From: Ampullaceana balthica
Taxonomy: Eukaryota; Mollusca; Gastropoda; Lymnaeidae
NCBI GenBank assembly: GCA_944989445.1
Contig: CALYLW010000133.1
Coordinates: 58,501-122,500, forward strand
Direction of reading: 5' to 3'
DNA length: 64,000 bases
The notes under the pieces were generated by a model. It saw nothing but the letters and a program-made list of their open reading frames with translations. It had not been told where the DNA came from and ran no database searches. Numbering within the stretch: position 1 is the stretch's first letter; each line of letters starts with the position of its first letter. Shown one piece after another: positions 1 to 11,276 of the stretch. The translations under genes and the position numbers were made by a program.

Positions 1-975
1 TCAAACACACTGGCTTTTCATTAAACAGAGAAAACCAAAAATCTAGTTCCCACGAAGAGTTAAAAGTACGATTCTCTTCTGTAACTTTTCGTTTCTTACT
101 CGCCATATTGGCTTTCTCATTTTAGAAACAAAAGTCGTTTCAAACATCGTTCCTGTTATTTCTCATAATTTTTTCATAACTGAATTGCACTGATACAACA
201 AACACAGCTTTTATTCTGGTTTCTACTATCAGAATGGGTCATACTTTCGAAATGAATACCAGTTACTGGTCTTTTTTCTTTTAAAAATACTGGATTGACA
301 TTTATTCCCCCCACCCCACCCGCCCCTCCCCCCCCCCAAACCCAGGCAGGTTTATTTCAACTTGTTCACATTCCTCTGAAGTGACCTGGAAATATCATAT
401 AACGCCCTATGAGTCATTTTGATTATTCTTGTTCTATTATCAACATTTCTTCCAGAAACAACATTAACTTGTCATTGTAGCTGAACATTAAAATCGAGAC
501 ACTGACCAGGTAGCTACAAATAAAATCCGTCGGGCCAACGCTGACCCCGCTATGACCCCGCCCTGACCGAAGCAACAGAACGAATTTCTGAATTGCCGTG
601 TCGGATTTAAGTTAGCCACAAGTTGCCCCATTGTTCACATGAAACGCCATGAACATAAATCTATGAAACCAAAACCTCTTTTGTGGCACCCCACCCTATC
701 TTATTAAAAATGCCACATTGGTAGTCTCTAATAAATTATCAAAAATACTAAATCACTTTTTTTTTAAAGAATAGAAGAATTTCACCCAATATGTGGCGGG
801 CCATTTTAGACAGGTCCGCGGGCCGCGGGTTGTACAGCAGTGCGCTAGAGTCTCCGAAATCCACAACGAAGTCCACAATGTAACGTACTTGTTTGTGGAT
901 TTAAAGAACACGTATTTACCCATTCAAATATATTATATTTCATGTCTTTATAAACAATAAAATACATAGATATAT
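1..975. other. AT-rich non-coding stretch, nothing recognised
   Basis: I see no coding signal here. There is a C-run near 318-338 and a short GC-richer patch near 815-850. If the minus-strand Ig-like gene continues, its missing 3' exons could lie here or beyond the window edge, but I found no convincing splice-bounded frame. Confidence 0.4.
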
Positions 976-979
976 ATAT

Positions 980-1445
980 ATCCGTGATTCGTCAAAAAGG
1001 CTCCAGAAAAAAGGTCACGACATAACGGCCGGGTCAATACGGCCCCAGACGAATTGTCTAGATTTTTTAAATACAAACTTTATATATTTTTTTTTATTTG
1101 CATCTTAATCTTTTGTAAACTTTTCTACCCTTAAAATAGTGGTCAAATTGTAAAATAATCTATTGCGATGTTTAAAAAAAATTTTTGTGTATATTCTTCT
1201 CAACAAACAACCGTGACTTGGTACTACATGTATATGGTGTAACTACTGTTAAAATATTTATTGTGATGTCATTATTTTTGCTTCTTGTAAACAAAACCTG
1301 ACAACCAATTGGTGTGTAAAAATACTAATATAATATGTTATTGTATTGTTGACTATTAGTATATATATATTAGTCAAGGGCCGTTTTGACCGGGGCCATT
1401 ATTACGGGGCCCATTTGTCGGATCCGTTTTGACCGGGTTGTTTTG
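980..1445. repeat. possible short inverted-end element (MITE-like)
   Basis: Two GC-rich patches in inverted orientation, about 1010-1050 (ACGGCCGGGTCAATACGGCC) and about 1375-1440 (GGCCGTTTTGACCGGGGCC and a related TTTTGACCGGG), flank about 330 bp of AT-rich sequence. The inverted arrangement suggests a small non-autonomous DNA element. The ends are imperfect and I cannot define a target duplication. Confidence 0.35.
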
Positions 1446-1559
1446 TAGGTGAACCCAATTCAAGGAATCTGCTTTAAACATTATTTCTCCTCACTTGGTG
1501 TCGATCTATACTACACCGTAAAATTATATATACATCGTAAGTACACACGACTTACCTTC

Positions 1560-1822
1560 CTAGTGCAGTCAAGTGGTCGAGTGGCAGCGCACTGGACTGT
1601 CGTACCGATGGTCACGGGTTCAAATCCGTGTGAAGGCAAGGGTTTGTTCCCGAATGGGTACCTAACACTAACATGTAGTTAGGCGGCTGGGTAATGCGTG
1701 GAACCCACAAAGCCGTGGCCTGTGAATGCTGCATCACTTGCCAACAGATCATCTGTCATGGTCTGTGGACGCAACTATCTTCTGCATAGAAGGAGCGTCT
1801 GTATAGATAAGATAAGATAACT
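1560..1822 (+). mobile_element. tRNA-derived SINE with LINE-type 3' tail
   Basis: The head resembles a tRNA of the Leu/Ser type. There is an A-box-like TGGTCGAGTGG at 1574-1584 and a near-perfect B box GGTTCAAATCC at 1617-1627, 43 bases apart, so it should be read by RNA polymerase III. The 3' part, 1767-1820, reads GGACGCAACTATCTTCTG then AGAAGGAGCGTCTGTA and ends in GATAAGATAAGATAA. The same tail, in minus orientation, ends the LINE at 37.46 kb and the fragment at 29.52 kb. That is the expected sign of a SINE mobilised by its partner LINE. It is a SINE rather than a tRNA gene because the acceptor stem does not close and a long unrelated body follows. Confidence 0.8.
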
Positions 1823-2402
1823 AACCCGACTCCTTGCCTCAACGGTTCAAAAACCTCGATGTTTGAATCTTTATCTCCACGCCTTCTATAGCGATTCTAG
1901 TGTGTCTCCCTACACCACACGATATATAGGTCACCTGCCAGTCATGACCTTTCACGAGTGACCAGAACTACTAACATAATGAATGGGTCATCGCTTTACA
2001 AGTCTTGCTGCCACCAGTTCACAAAAGTAACATTTCATTTCTGATCAGTGGTTCTCATAAATTGACAGCTTGCCAAAGATAAATAGTAGCGGGTTCTTAG
2101 AGCGTAGAGTTCGAACCGAAAAGAAAATGTTATATACACGTATGAATGTATTTATAATTATATTAAATACATAACATTATATATTTATGTGTGTATGTGA
2201 GAATACATACGAGTGTGAGCTTGCGCGTGTTACTATTAGTAGGAAATAGGAAACGTAAATAAAAACAGGAATAACGCAATAAAATTAGTGTTAGAATACC
2301 AACAAAATATATATAAAAAATACCAATTTCATTTAAAAAAGGGTGTTCACATTATCGAGTTCACTCTTTGAAAAAAAAATATTCTTTGAAATATAGCAAC
2401 AA

Positions 2403-2459
2403 TATGTATATGTATATATACATATATATATACATACATATATATATATATATATATAA
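2403..2459. repeat. (TA)n microsatellite with TACA interruptions
   Basis: Alternating TA with a few TACATA interruptions. Frames translated through it (IYIYIY) are artefacts. Confidence 0.9.
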
Positions 2460-2630
2460 TGAAAGGGGTTGCTACTGAGTCCGATATATTATATGTATAT
2501 ACAACTTTTATTATTTTTTTAAAAACATTATGTTGACTAAGAAACACAATTTTAGATTTAATTTTTTAAAACCCTTTTTAAGCGTGATGTTTCTAATTAT
2601 TATTAAAAATTTAGTGTAACACTTACGTAC

Positions 2631-2714
2631 CAAATATTTCTGGGGTAAATGTTATTCCAGGTAAATTGCTTGAGAGTATAGATACAGGACTGCACGTAAA
2701 GTTGTTGAATTTAA
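2631..2714 (-). CDS. putative exon 7 of Ig-like gene (carries the second Ig cysteine)
   Basis: On the minus strand an acceptor TTTTTTGCAG precedes an 84-bp open stretch that enters and leaves in phase 1, exactly what exon 6 (ending in phase 1) requires. Joining the single G of exon 6 to TT gives Val. The local peptide then runs through KFNNFTCSPVSILSSNLP and ends near FTPEIF. Exon 6 ends with LTIDYYDA, so the join recreates the typical Ig pattern of L-T-I, a D-A turn and an F/Y-x-C cysteine. NFT is an N-glycosylation sequon. Two donors overlap: GTACGT after base 2631, keeping phase 1, or the stronger GTAAGT after base 2627, giving phase 2. The intron to exon 6 is about 12.1 kb. No transcript supports the exon, so it rests on splice sites, phase and domain logic. 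Confidence 0.5.
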
Positions 2715-3569
2715 CTGCAAAAAACATAAACAAAGCGGTAAGCTAACTTTTAAAAAGCGGCATGGAACTTGGTGGGAAAAGGTTTCAGCCAGAGTGTTTT
2801 ATTTATGTCAGGAAAGAATGTACATTTACTTGTATATGAAGAAAGATCTATTGTAGGCAATACATTTCGTCGTTTACATTTCAATCAAAGTGTTTTTATT
2901 TATTTTTTTTTAATTCTTTTTTTTTATTTCCTTGAACAGTTCAGGTATTGACGTTTTAAAATTTGACTCGCTAATGTTATTAGTGTGTGTTTTTGTGTGT
3001 GCGTGTGTGTGTATAAGTGTGTGTGATTGTGTGTGTCTGCAAATGTATGTGTAAATGTAACGATGCTTTTATAATTGAATGTCTCCTTTAAAATTTACTA
3101 TTTATATTTCTTAATTTAATAATTTTCTTTTATTGATCTTTGTAAGAAAAGCTAAAATATTGAGTATGTTAATGTTCGTGTTTAGATGCAAGAGCTGTAT
3201 TTCTTTTTCCCTCAGCTATCATCATCAAATATTTTGAGATATACAAAAAGTGATGTTCAATAAGGTTTATACTATTTTGTGTTCGTGAAGGGAGATCTAG
3301 AGAGACAACATGCGAGAGTTGGAGAAGGTAAGAGCAACGAGAAGACAGAGTGGATGACTCAAATGTTAGAGATAATGAGTTGCGTGGGAAACTGGATAAT
3401 AACAGTTTCAATATTTTTCTTCTTTCCAATTGTAACTAATTGTATATCTATGTTACATAGATTAAATAGCACAACAACGTAATTTGTTTTTAAAATGCAT
3501 TCTCATCATCTTATTAAATAATTATATATATATTTATAAAGTTATAAACGTAATGGAAGTGAAGGTCGT

Positions 3570-4830
3570 TGTTAAGTACCTCAATATATGTTTGAGAATC
3601 TTTTTATTTTAGAACCGTTTGTGGATAAGGGTTCAGACGTTGGGTGAGACACTAACCTTGGATGGACAAACACAAAGATTTTAGAATGCGGGTGAGAGGC
3701 CAACTAAAGTTATCAGGTCGAAATAGATACTCAGGCTAGGCCAATTTTGGAGAGATGCTGCATTTTATTTGGGTCGGTGGTCACCCCAAAGGTTATTAGG
3801 ACGTATGACTTAGCCAATAAGAATTAAATCGTCACATGTACCATCCATGGGACAAAAGCTTCACCCAATAGAATTGTTAGGAATTTAGGGCAGGCGTGGG
3901 TGAGTGGTCCAATATATACTGGGGAGAAACTTTAAGGCGTTCTCTCTCTCAGAAGATCACAGTCACCTACCACCATACGAATTGAGTTCTGAATAGTTAA
4001 ACTATTGGATTAGAGGAGCCTAGCTGAGAAGTTTTGTTCTCAGGTTGAGTACACAGTTATTTTAGTTCCAATGTTTTGTATATGATTAAACGCTTTTATT
4101 CTTATCTATATTGATTTTTGATAGTTAAAGTATGCACTATTCTTGTTTTCAGCTAGTATTAGTAGGTTATAGCCAAGCAGAGCTAACCTAGATTGATCAG
4201 ACAAGGCAGTAGACGTGCTGGCTTTGAAGAAGGGGACAAGGCGACCCAATCTCTAAAGGAGTGACAACAGATGTGGAAGACGGTCATTATGTGAGCAGCC
4301 CGAGCCAACTGTCAATCATTCCACACAGCTAATGCTTGACTCCGGACTGACCTCCGGAAAATAATTGCCCAACCCATCAGTAGACGCTACACCTGACTGT
4401 GGAGCAGATAGCGGCCATGACGCAGACGTACAGTCACTCATCCGTTAGCCACACCCACTGACCACAGGGAAGTTGGGTCCAAACGCAAATCATTCTTAGA
4501 TTCAATGTCCGTCGTATGTATCGGATTGTTCCAACAATATATGTTGCTTCATCTCTTCAATTTCGTATTTATATCTATATATCCATTTAATGAATTAAAT
4601 GGTATTTCTTTTGTATAAAGAGGTGTTGTGCGTGATTATTTGTAGGTGTGTGGATGTAGTAGTATTGTATGTAGATGTGCAGTTCTAACTCGTATTAACG
4701 TATTGTAATACTGGGGGCTAGAGCTAAATGTAATTATTAAGACCTCTAAACAATAGAGTCAAATACAAGTATTGATGTCTAGAATATACCCACGAGTATT
4801 TAATAGTCGTATAGGAACGTAATGTGTATT
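3570..4830 (+). mobile_element. LTR-like element fragment, copy 1
   Basis: This stretch is repeated in the same orientation at 24834-26035. Shared landmarks, in order: start TGTTAAGTACC; GGGTTCAGACGTTGGG; CAACTAAAGTTATCAGG; GTACCATCCATGGGAC; a TATA-like CCAATATATACT at about 3909; an initiator-like CTCTCTCTCAGAAGATCACAG; and TTGACTCCGGACTGACCTCC. Near 4707 the unit reads AATACTGGGGGCTAGAG, which resembles the end of an LTR followed by a primer-binding site and leader. Only TGGGGGCT of a tRNA-Pro type site is matched. No gag or pol follows, so this looks like a solo LTR plus leader, or a promoter-bearing repeat of another kind. Confidence 0.5.
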
Positions 4831-4834
4831 GGTT

Positions 4835-5540
4835 AATAATATTTACGAAACCCAATCAATTGGAACTCAAACAATTTTTTTATGTGTTTTGTTTCATTGA
4901 AGCGTATGTTACAATCATTGAATAACTCAATGTTTGGTATTTAAAAAATTATTTAATTTTTTGCAAGTTCACTTAATTTAGATATGTCATCAATGACATT
5001 CCTCAAAACTAATTGTATCTTGGCATTGCACAAATTAGTACAGTTGAGTAAAAGCGGTGACTTCAATTTGCTATGTATGGGATAACAATGATAAAATGTA
5101 CAACTGGCTCAACTGGTTTAAAATCCCATTTTAAAAAAAAATATATATATATATAAAATGTTTCTTAAGGAAAAAAAAAGGCTTCGGGTCCAAAAATATT
5201 TGAAATTACAAGCTTATATCAATTATTAGCAAAGACGCAATTGCTTTTTTAATTATAATCTTTTAATAATCCATAAATCTTATTTAAATCAATTTGTTAG
5301 TAAAGAAATGCGTAAATAATGGTTTATTTTGGTTTTACATATTAGCTTGTGCTTTTCATTGCGTATGATTATTATGGTATTATTTAAGCATCCTTATCGT
5401 TTTGCCTTACCAGAAAATTGTGTGTCCTGTTTAATTATAGTGTATTATTTAAGCATTTTTGCTTACACAAGTATGGAGTTCTGATAGGGTTTTGTTTCAA
5501 AATTCGATTTCAAGTTATTAGGTTTTGCCTTGTCAGATTT
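4835..5540. other. AT-rich sequence, nothing recognised
   Basis: There are short homopolymer runs and a small (TA)n at 5142-5155. I see no splice-bounded frame and no clear match to the other repeat families. Confidence 0.4.
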
Positions 5541-5544
5541 AATT

Positions 5545-5925
5545 AAAAATTATTATGGTGAAGTTTGATAACACCAAAGCTAAAGTAAAGGCTGAAGCCA
5601 TAAAAGAATGGTAAATCCCTTGGATTTTCTTGACAAGAACCTGTCAAGTACATCAGTAGGGATGTGAAGTTATTTATTGAAAGAGAAATAAAAGAGGCGG
5701 AATGAAAACGATACAAGACGGAAGGAGAGTTGTCATGGGAGAATGCGAACAGAGAGATACCCAGAGAAAAGGCAAACAAGATAGATGGTCAGAGAAGAAC
5801 ATAAAGAAAGATGCCCAGAGAGATGGCCCGAGAGAAGACATAATTAGAGATGCCACAAGAAAAGGTTGAAAGAGAAAGAGAGGTGGCCTGAGAAGTTGCC
5901 AAAAGTAAAATCTTACCCTAAATAA
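5545..5925 (+). pseudogene. degenerate purine-rich coding remnant, possibly gag-like
   Basis: The plus strand is strongly purine-rich. Between stops it translates to charged, repetitive segments rich in Arg, Glu and Lys (REIPREKANK, PREMARE, KVERERE). Such coils occur in the gag region of some metazoan Ty3-type elements. Several stops and frame breaks make it non-functional. Low-complexity DNA cannot be excluded. Confidence 0.25.
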
Positions 5926-6259
5926 TTGAACGCAATTAGATAACTTTATTCCCCGTCCTGTTTTCCCAGCACTAAATGATTCCTTATTGATGAATCATTT
6001 GAATTCGGTGAATTCCAAAGAAAATGTTGGAAATCTTAAATCTCGTGACAAACTCCGTGCACTCTGACCAGTGATACGAAAACAAGGTTGATAATAATAT
6101 ATGCTGAAACCCCGCCCTTCCCCTTTTGAGATCGGATAACATGATCGAAACTTATCGATGTTCTACCTCGTGTTACGGGGAATGAATCGGACTAGCATGG
6201 TTGGCTGAAACCTAACGGGAATGAGATAATAGTTAATCATGTTAATAGTTCATGGATAA

Positions 6260-6416
6260 GCATATACAATTAAGGCAATTATCTGTCCGGTCATCGATAG
6301 CGATTGGTCCCTCAAACTCCTACAGACTCCTACAGCCTATTAGAGAAATTAAATCTCATTTACATATTGAACACGTTTACGCGGAAGTTCAAAACAAGTT
6401 ATTTTTGTTGCAGTTT
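6260..6416 (-). repeat. dispersed repeat M2, inverted copy
   Basis: The stretch GGCAATTATCTGTCCGGTCA, continuing to TACAGCCTA, is the reverse complement of 24.65-24.83 kb (GATGACCGGACAGAAAATTG) and is related to 10.9-11.13 kb. The family ends in ATTATATAGGA. No coding content. Confidence 0.6.
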
Positions 6417-6610
6417 TTTTTAGACCTTTTTTTTAGCGGTACGCGTTGGATTTTATAGTCAAAAACTTAGTTTTTACGGTTTAATTATTATAACTAAAAT
6501 GAATAGTATTTTTGACGTGATGCACATGCAAGGCGGTCGAGACGGCTGTTGGAGGGGAGTTACAACATTTAGCAGAAATAAAACAAACCCGTAAAAACAA
6601 AGTTGTTGTC

Positions 6611-7116
6611 TATAAATCCATTATATATGAGTCATAATTAAAAGTATTGATCATCTTCAAAAGGGAAAAACATTTACAGACTGTATCTGCCTTAACACCT
6701 GCTATATAACTGGGAGGGGGGTGGGGTGGGAGAGGTGAAAGGTCTGGTCACCGATCGCTGGACCGCACTCATCGTGACACGTAAAATGTAAACAAAAGCA
6801 CGATGGTATCTCGATGGGTCGCGTCAACGCGTGAACTGAGGTCTCACGTGAAAAAAAACAATAACAAACTGTGAAATTGAAATAAATACCTCGGAGAGAG
6901 ATAAACTAAAAATGCATAAATTTAATTACGGTACTTTCGATCGATCTGAAATTTTGATACGATGTATTGTTAGGTAAGACGGGTCCATGTGCCAAATTTT
7001 AGCTCAATCACATGACGGGAAGTGGGTCATTTTTTACTTTTCTTTTTCCGCCCGACCGACGTACGAAGAGAGAGATGACGAGAGACAAGATTTCGAAGCT
7101 AATATAAGAGATTTAA
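6611..7116. repeat. MITE M1, copy a
   Basis: It begins with TATAAATCCATTATATATGA and ends with AAGCTAATATAAGAGATTTA. The two ends are imperfect inverted repeats (AAATCCNTTATA against TATAAGAGATTT). The same ends and body (GTATGAGACATAACT-like start, GATCGATCTGAAATTTTGAT, CAAAATTTCAGCTC-like motif) recur at 7.15, 10.43, 20.77 and 49.52 kb. It is non-coding, so it is a non-autonomous element. Confidence 0.6.
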
Positions 7117-7150
7117 TAAAAATCACCCCGTAAAAACTAAGGTTTTTTTA

Positions 7151-7544
7151 CTATAAATCCCTTATATATGAGACATAACTTAAAATATTGAATATGTTCA
7201 AACGCGACAAACATTTACAGCTTGAAACTGAGTGAATTTTCCCTAGTGTTTAACACGAGATGTTGTCATCGATGGGTGGAGCGAACTCAGTGACCCATAA
7301 AATGTAAACAATAGATACCGCTACATATAGTTTTATATAGATAAACTAAAGATGCATTAATTTCAATACGGTACATTAGATTGATATGAACTTTTTTTAT
7401 AGGATGCATTGTTAGGTGACACGAGTCGATGTGCAAATTTTCAGCTCGATAGCATCACGGGAAGCGTGTCAATTTTGACTTTCATTTTTCCGCCCGCCTA
7501 CCCGACGACGAACGACAAGATTTCGAAGTTAATATAATGGATTT
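7151..7544. repeat. MITE M1, copy b
   Basis: A shorter copy of the family above, starting only 35 bp after copy a. It opens with TATAAATCCCTTATATATGA and closes with AAGTTAATATAATGGATTT. It keeps the CAAATTTTCAGCTCGATAGC segment near 7431. Confidence 0.6.
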
Positions 7545-7959
7545 CAAAACGGCGGAACGGCCTTTGACGGGCTTGTTGCTCGTAAGTGTATAAAAGCAAC
7601 ATCATGGAGATAATTGTTCTATTTTGCTCAAGACAGGGCCCTGAATTTCGGTCACCCACAGCGATCCCCCGTTATCACAAGGAAGAATCACCTGCCAGCT
7701 TTGCGATACAAAACACAATATATTCCAATTATACCTGGTTTTTGGATACCCTGGTTATGGTTAGCATCTACCAGTAGCCCATCCCTGTTAAAAATCACTG
7801 GGTGACTACTGGACGCCCATCAAAGGAACACCGTTCGGATACGATTTGCCACAAAAAGAACTGGTTACGCCTAAAGCCCGAAATACGAACAGTTTTTAAT
7901 GGACCGGTCAATTCACACTTTTTCCGACAAATCTGGCATAAGTCTAATATGTTTCTATA

Positions 7960-9880
7960 TATATATATATAAATAAAAGAAGTTATGTGTGTGTGTGTGT
8001 GTGTGTTTGTGTGTGTGCATGTCGTTTATAGCTGACTAAACCATTCATCTGATCGTCATGAAATTTTTGGAGAATGTTGAGTACCCTCCGGGGATGGTAA
8101 CTGGCAACTTTTTTTTCTAAATTTAATACTCACGGGGCACCGGAGGCACATAATGTCATTTGTTGCTTATATGAGCTATATAAAAAAAATAGTTTAAGCG
8201 CTAGCTACTGTGTAAATTGTTGGATCTTAACAAAACTTTGTATATAACAACTTTATAGCCAATATTAAAATACCATAGGGCACTGAACTCCTATAAGTCA
8301 TTCCTTTGGGGCTGGGGGCCCAAAAAGTTCCAATTCTTATAAGTTTAAGATTTTATTCACAATTCAGTTATTAACAATCTTGACAAATAAAGACACATGT
8401 ATCCATTATTAAAAAAATTGAAATGAACAGTTGTTTTGAACTTTATATTATGCACTGAATGGGCCATGGGGCCCTTAATGTCTTTTTTGTTTATATAAGC
8501 TATATAAAAATTAATTTATGCGAGTAAATGAATGGATCTTAACCAAAATTTGAATTAAAAAACTTGAAAGCCAATATTAAAAAAAAATATAGGGCACAGA
8601 ATTTCAAATGTCCATTCCTTCGGGGCCCTTGCCCCAAATGTATTTTCTTCGTATAGGTATAAGATATTTTCTCACATTTAATTTTTCACGATCTTGAGGA
8701 ATATATTTTTGAGCAAACTGAATTAAAATGAACAGGTTTTTGAAATTAACATCATTCAACGAAAGGACCTGGGGGCCCCTAAATGTCGTTTTTTTCCTTT
8801 ATATTAGCTGTATAAAAATTAGTATTAGCATAAAATGCTGTGAAAGTTAATGGGTCTTGACCCATCTTAGTATATAAAAATTGATGGGTCTAAATGTTAT
8901 TACTATAGGGCACTGAACTCATAATTTTCATTCCCTCGGGGCAGGGGGCCAAAAATGTATTTTTTAGTAAATTTTTAATATTTTATCGCCAATTCAAATT
9001 TTACCAATATTGAGAAATTTAAATAAATGTATGCATTTTGAAATTTTTGCAAATGAACATGTGTTTCGCACTTTATTTCTTGCAATAATTGGGCCCTGGA
9101 CCCTTACTGTCATTTTTTCCATATACAAGCTATTTAAAAATTAGTTTATGCGTTAGCTACTGAGTAAATAATTGGATCTTAACCAAACTTTGTATAAAAA
9201 AAACTTGGTATCCCATATTAAAATATTTAAGGTTTTTTAACTTCTAATGTCTTTTTTTCCATATATGTTTAAGACATGTTTGCCATTCACTTTTTAACGA
9301 TCTTGATAAATATATCCATGATGAATCTGAATTGAAATGCAAAGGTTTTTGAAATTTACATCTGGAAGCGAATAGGCCCGGGGCCCCTTTATGTCGTTTT
9401 ATTCACTATATTAGCTATATTAAAATTAGTTGAAGCGTTAGATAATGAGAAACTAAATGTATTTTGAATAAAGTTAGAAAATAAAAAATTAAGAGCCAGT
9501 AATATATTACTATTGGGCACTGAACTCCTAATGTCCATTCCTTCGGGGGACCCAAATGTCTTTTTTACGGCACGGTAACAATTTAATTCCCCATTCAATT
9601 TTACACGATGTTGAGAAATTTAGCTTGAGTACAATGGCAATAAAAAAGCTAAATTATCCCTGACTTTTTGGCTGGGCTACTTAATATCGTTTTTGCTTTT
9701 GTAAGCTTTTTAACTATTTATTTATCAGTTTGCTATTGAAAATGGATTTTGTTTTTGCTCACTTCCCCGAAGATTTCTGGCATAATTCTTTTAAAACACA
9801 CCATTCAATGGTTTCTTTCAATTTTTTTTTACTTTTTAATGAAATCGTTGCAATGCACGACGGGTCTGCTAGTTAACAAA
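7960..9880 (-). mobile_element. Helentron-like non-autonomous element with a ~305-bp tandem array
   Basis: The unit contains GGGGCCC-type blocks, then TATATAAGCTATATAAAAA, then ATGGATCTTAACCAAA, then ATAGGGCACTGAACTCC. It repeats at about 8.15, 8.47, 8.77, 9.09 and 9.39 kb, a period near 305 bp, with considerable divergence. The right end reads CACGACGGGTCTGCTAGTTA. Its reverse complement, AACTAGCAGACCCGTCGTG, resembles the CTAG-plus-GC-rich ends of Helentron/HINE elements seen in invertebrates. A (TG)n run (7986-8020) lies at the left. I see no helicase or Rep reading frame. Confidence 0.5.
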
Positions 9881-10208
9881 TAATATTGCATACTAGTTTG
9901 TTTGCATTGAAAAAATATATTTAAATTGAAGGCCAAATATTCTTTTTTCTCACAAAATGACGTCGATGACGTTACAGCAAAACCATAAGTAACTTTTAAC
10001 CCAAATACTTCAGTGAAACAATTGACATGCATTATCTAAATAGTCCAAAACTGTGTGCTACTCTTAAGAGTGCAATATATATATATACTAGTGGACATGT
10101 ATTATTGGGAATGGTTTCTATGTTACATTTATCTCTATAGTTGTTTTTATTATAGATTTATTGTTATTTTTTAATGTATTTTTTTATAATTTATTCACAC
10201 ACACCTAT

Positions 10209-10210
<2 letters not shown>

Positions 10211-10257
<47 letters not shown>
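10211..10257. repeat. (TA)n microsatellite
   Basis: Uninterrupted TA alternation. Frames through it are not genes. Confidence 0.95.
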
Positions 10258-10258
<1 letters not shown>

Positions 10259-10430
10259 GAGCAACAAACCCCGTCCAAGGACGTTCCGCCACCGTTCGAT
10301 GGCATGTTATAACTCCCCTCCATCAGCCGTCTCAACCGGCATTACATGTGCATCGCGTCAAAAATACTATTCATTATAGTTAAGATAAATACCTCTTAAT
10401 TAAAAAAAACCGTAAAAAACCAAGTTTTTG

Positions 10431-10911
10431 ACTATAAATCCTTTATGTATGAGACATAACTAAAAGAATGTTCATATAATACGCAGCTCCAGACCATCCA
10501 GAAATACAAAATTGCAGTTGTGTCGTAAAACATGTTTAATATAATCAGGAATATGTTTATAAAAAGAGTTGTGAATAAAATACGCACCTTATTGCGCGAC
10601 AGAAAGGTTGTTCAATATAATACGCACCGCGACGCTCTATCTCAAAAAATAGCATGATACATAGGAATAAATAAAATAATCTAAAAAATCAATAATTTAA
10701 TTACGGTCCATGCGATCGATCTGAAATTTTAATACATTGTTATTATTATTGGTAAAAAACTGCCTGCAAAATTTCAGCTCGCTAGCTTACGAGCAAGTGG
10801 GTTAAAAAGTGATCAAAAGTTTTGGCGACAAGGGCGGGCGGTCGGGCGGGCGGTCGGGCGGGCGGTCGGGCGGGCGGCCGCAGACACCACGAGTTAATAT
10901 AAAGGATTTAA
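10431..10911. repeat. MITE M1, copy c, carrying a GC-rich minisatellite
   Basis: It opens with ACTATAAATCCTTTATGTAT and closes with GAGTTAATATAAAGGATTT, the clearest terminal inverted pair of the family (ATAAATCCTTTAT against ATAAAGGATTT). Inside, 10826-10882 is a run of about four 12-bp units GGGCGGGCGGTC, strikingly GC-rich for this window. Confidence 0.65.
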
Positions 10912-11132
10912 AAAAAGAGCTTTTTGCTTGAAATCCCAACGCGCATAACTCAAAATAAAGTTTTGGAAAAATTACTGCACCAAAAATAACTAATTTTGAA
11001 CGTCCGCATAAATGGCGTAAACGTGTTCAATAAGATTGGCTGTAGCAGCCATATGTGTTTGAATGATCAATCGCTATAGATGACCGGACATAGCGGACAG
11101 AAACTTGCAATTTATTATATAGGACTTACACA

Positions 11133-11133
<1 letters not shown>
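10912..11133 (+). repeat. dispersed repeat M2
   Basis: It shares GATGACCGGACA, GATTGGCTGTAG and the terminal ATTTATTATATAGGA with 24.65-24.83 kb and, inverted, 6.26-6.42 kb. It directly abuts MITE M1 copy c. Confidence 0.55.
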
Positions 11134-11134
<1 letters not shown>

Positions 11135-11204
<70 letters not shown>

Positions 11205-11216
11205 ATGTATAAATAA

Positions 11217-11275
<59 letters not shown>
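11135..11275. repeat. double (TA)n microsatellite
   Basis: Two long TA tracts are separated by a short GTGTATGTATAAATAAGC spacer. Open frames across it on both strands are artefacts. Confidence 0.95.

Positions 11276-11276
<1 letters not shown>

Noticed and set aside
1574..1640. Possible tRNA gene
   Set aside because: A and B boxes are present, but no closed acceptor stem; the sequence continues into a SINE body with a LINE tail.
3169..3429. Minus 86-codon frame as an exon of the Ig-like gene
   Set aside because: Low-complexity Ser/Leu composition, no sequons, no Cys/Trp pattern and no phase-compatible splice sites.
7586..7805. Two overlapping 63-codon frames at 7.6 kb
   Set aside because: Overlapping frames in different phases, no homology recognised, adjacent to MITE copies.
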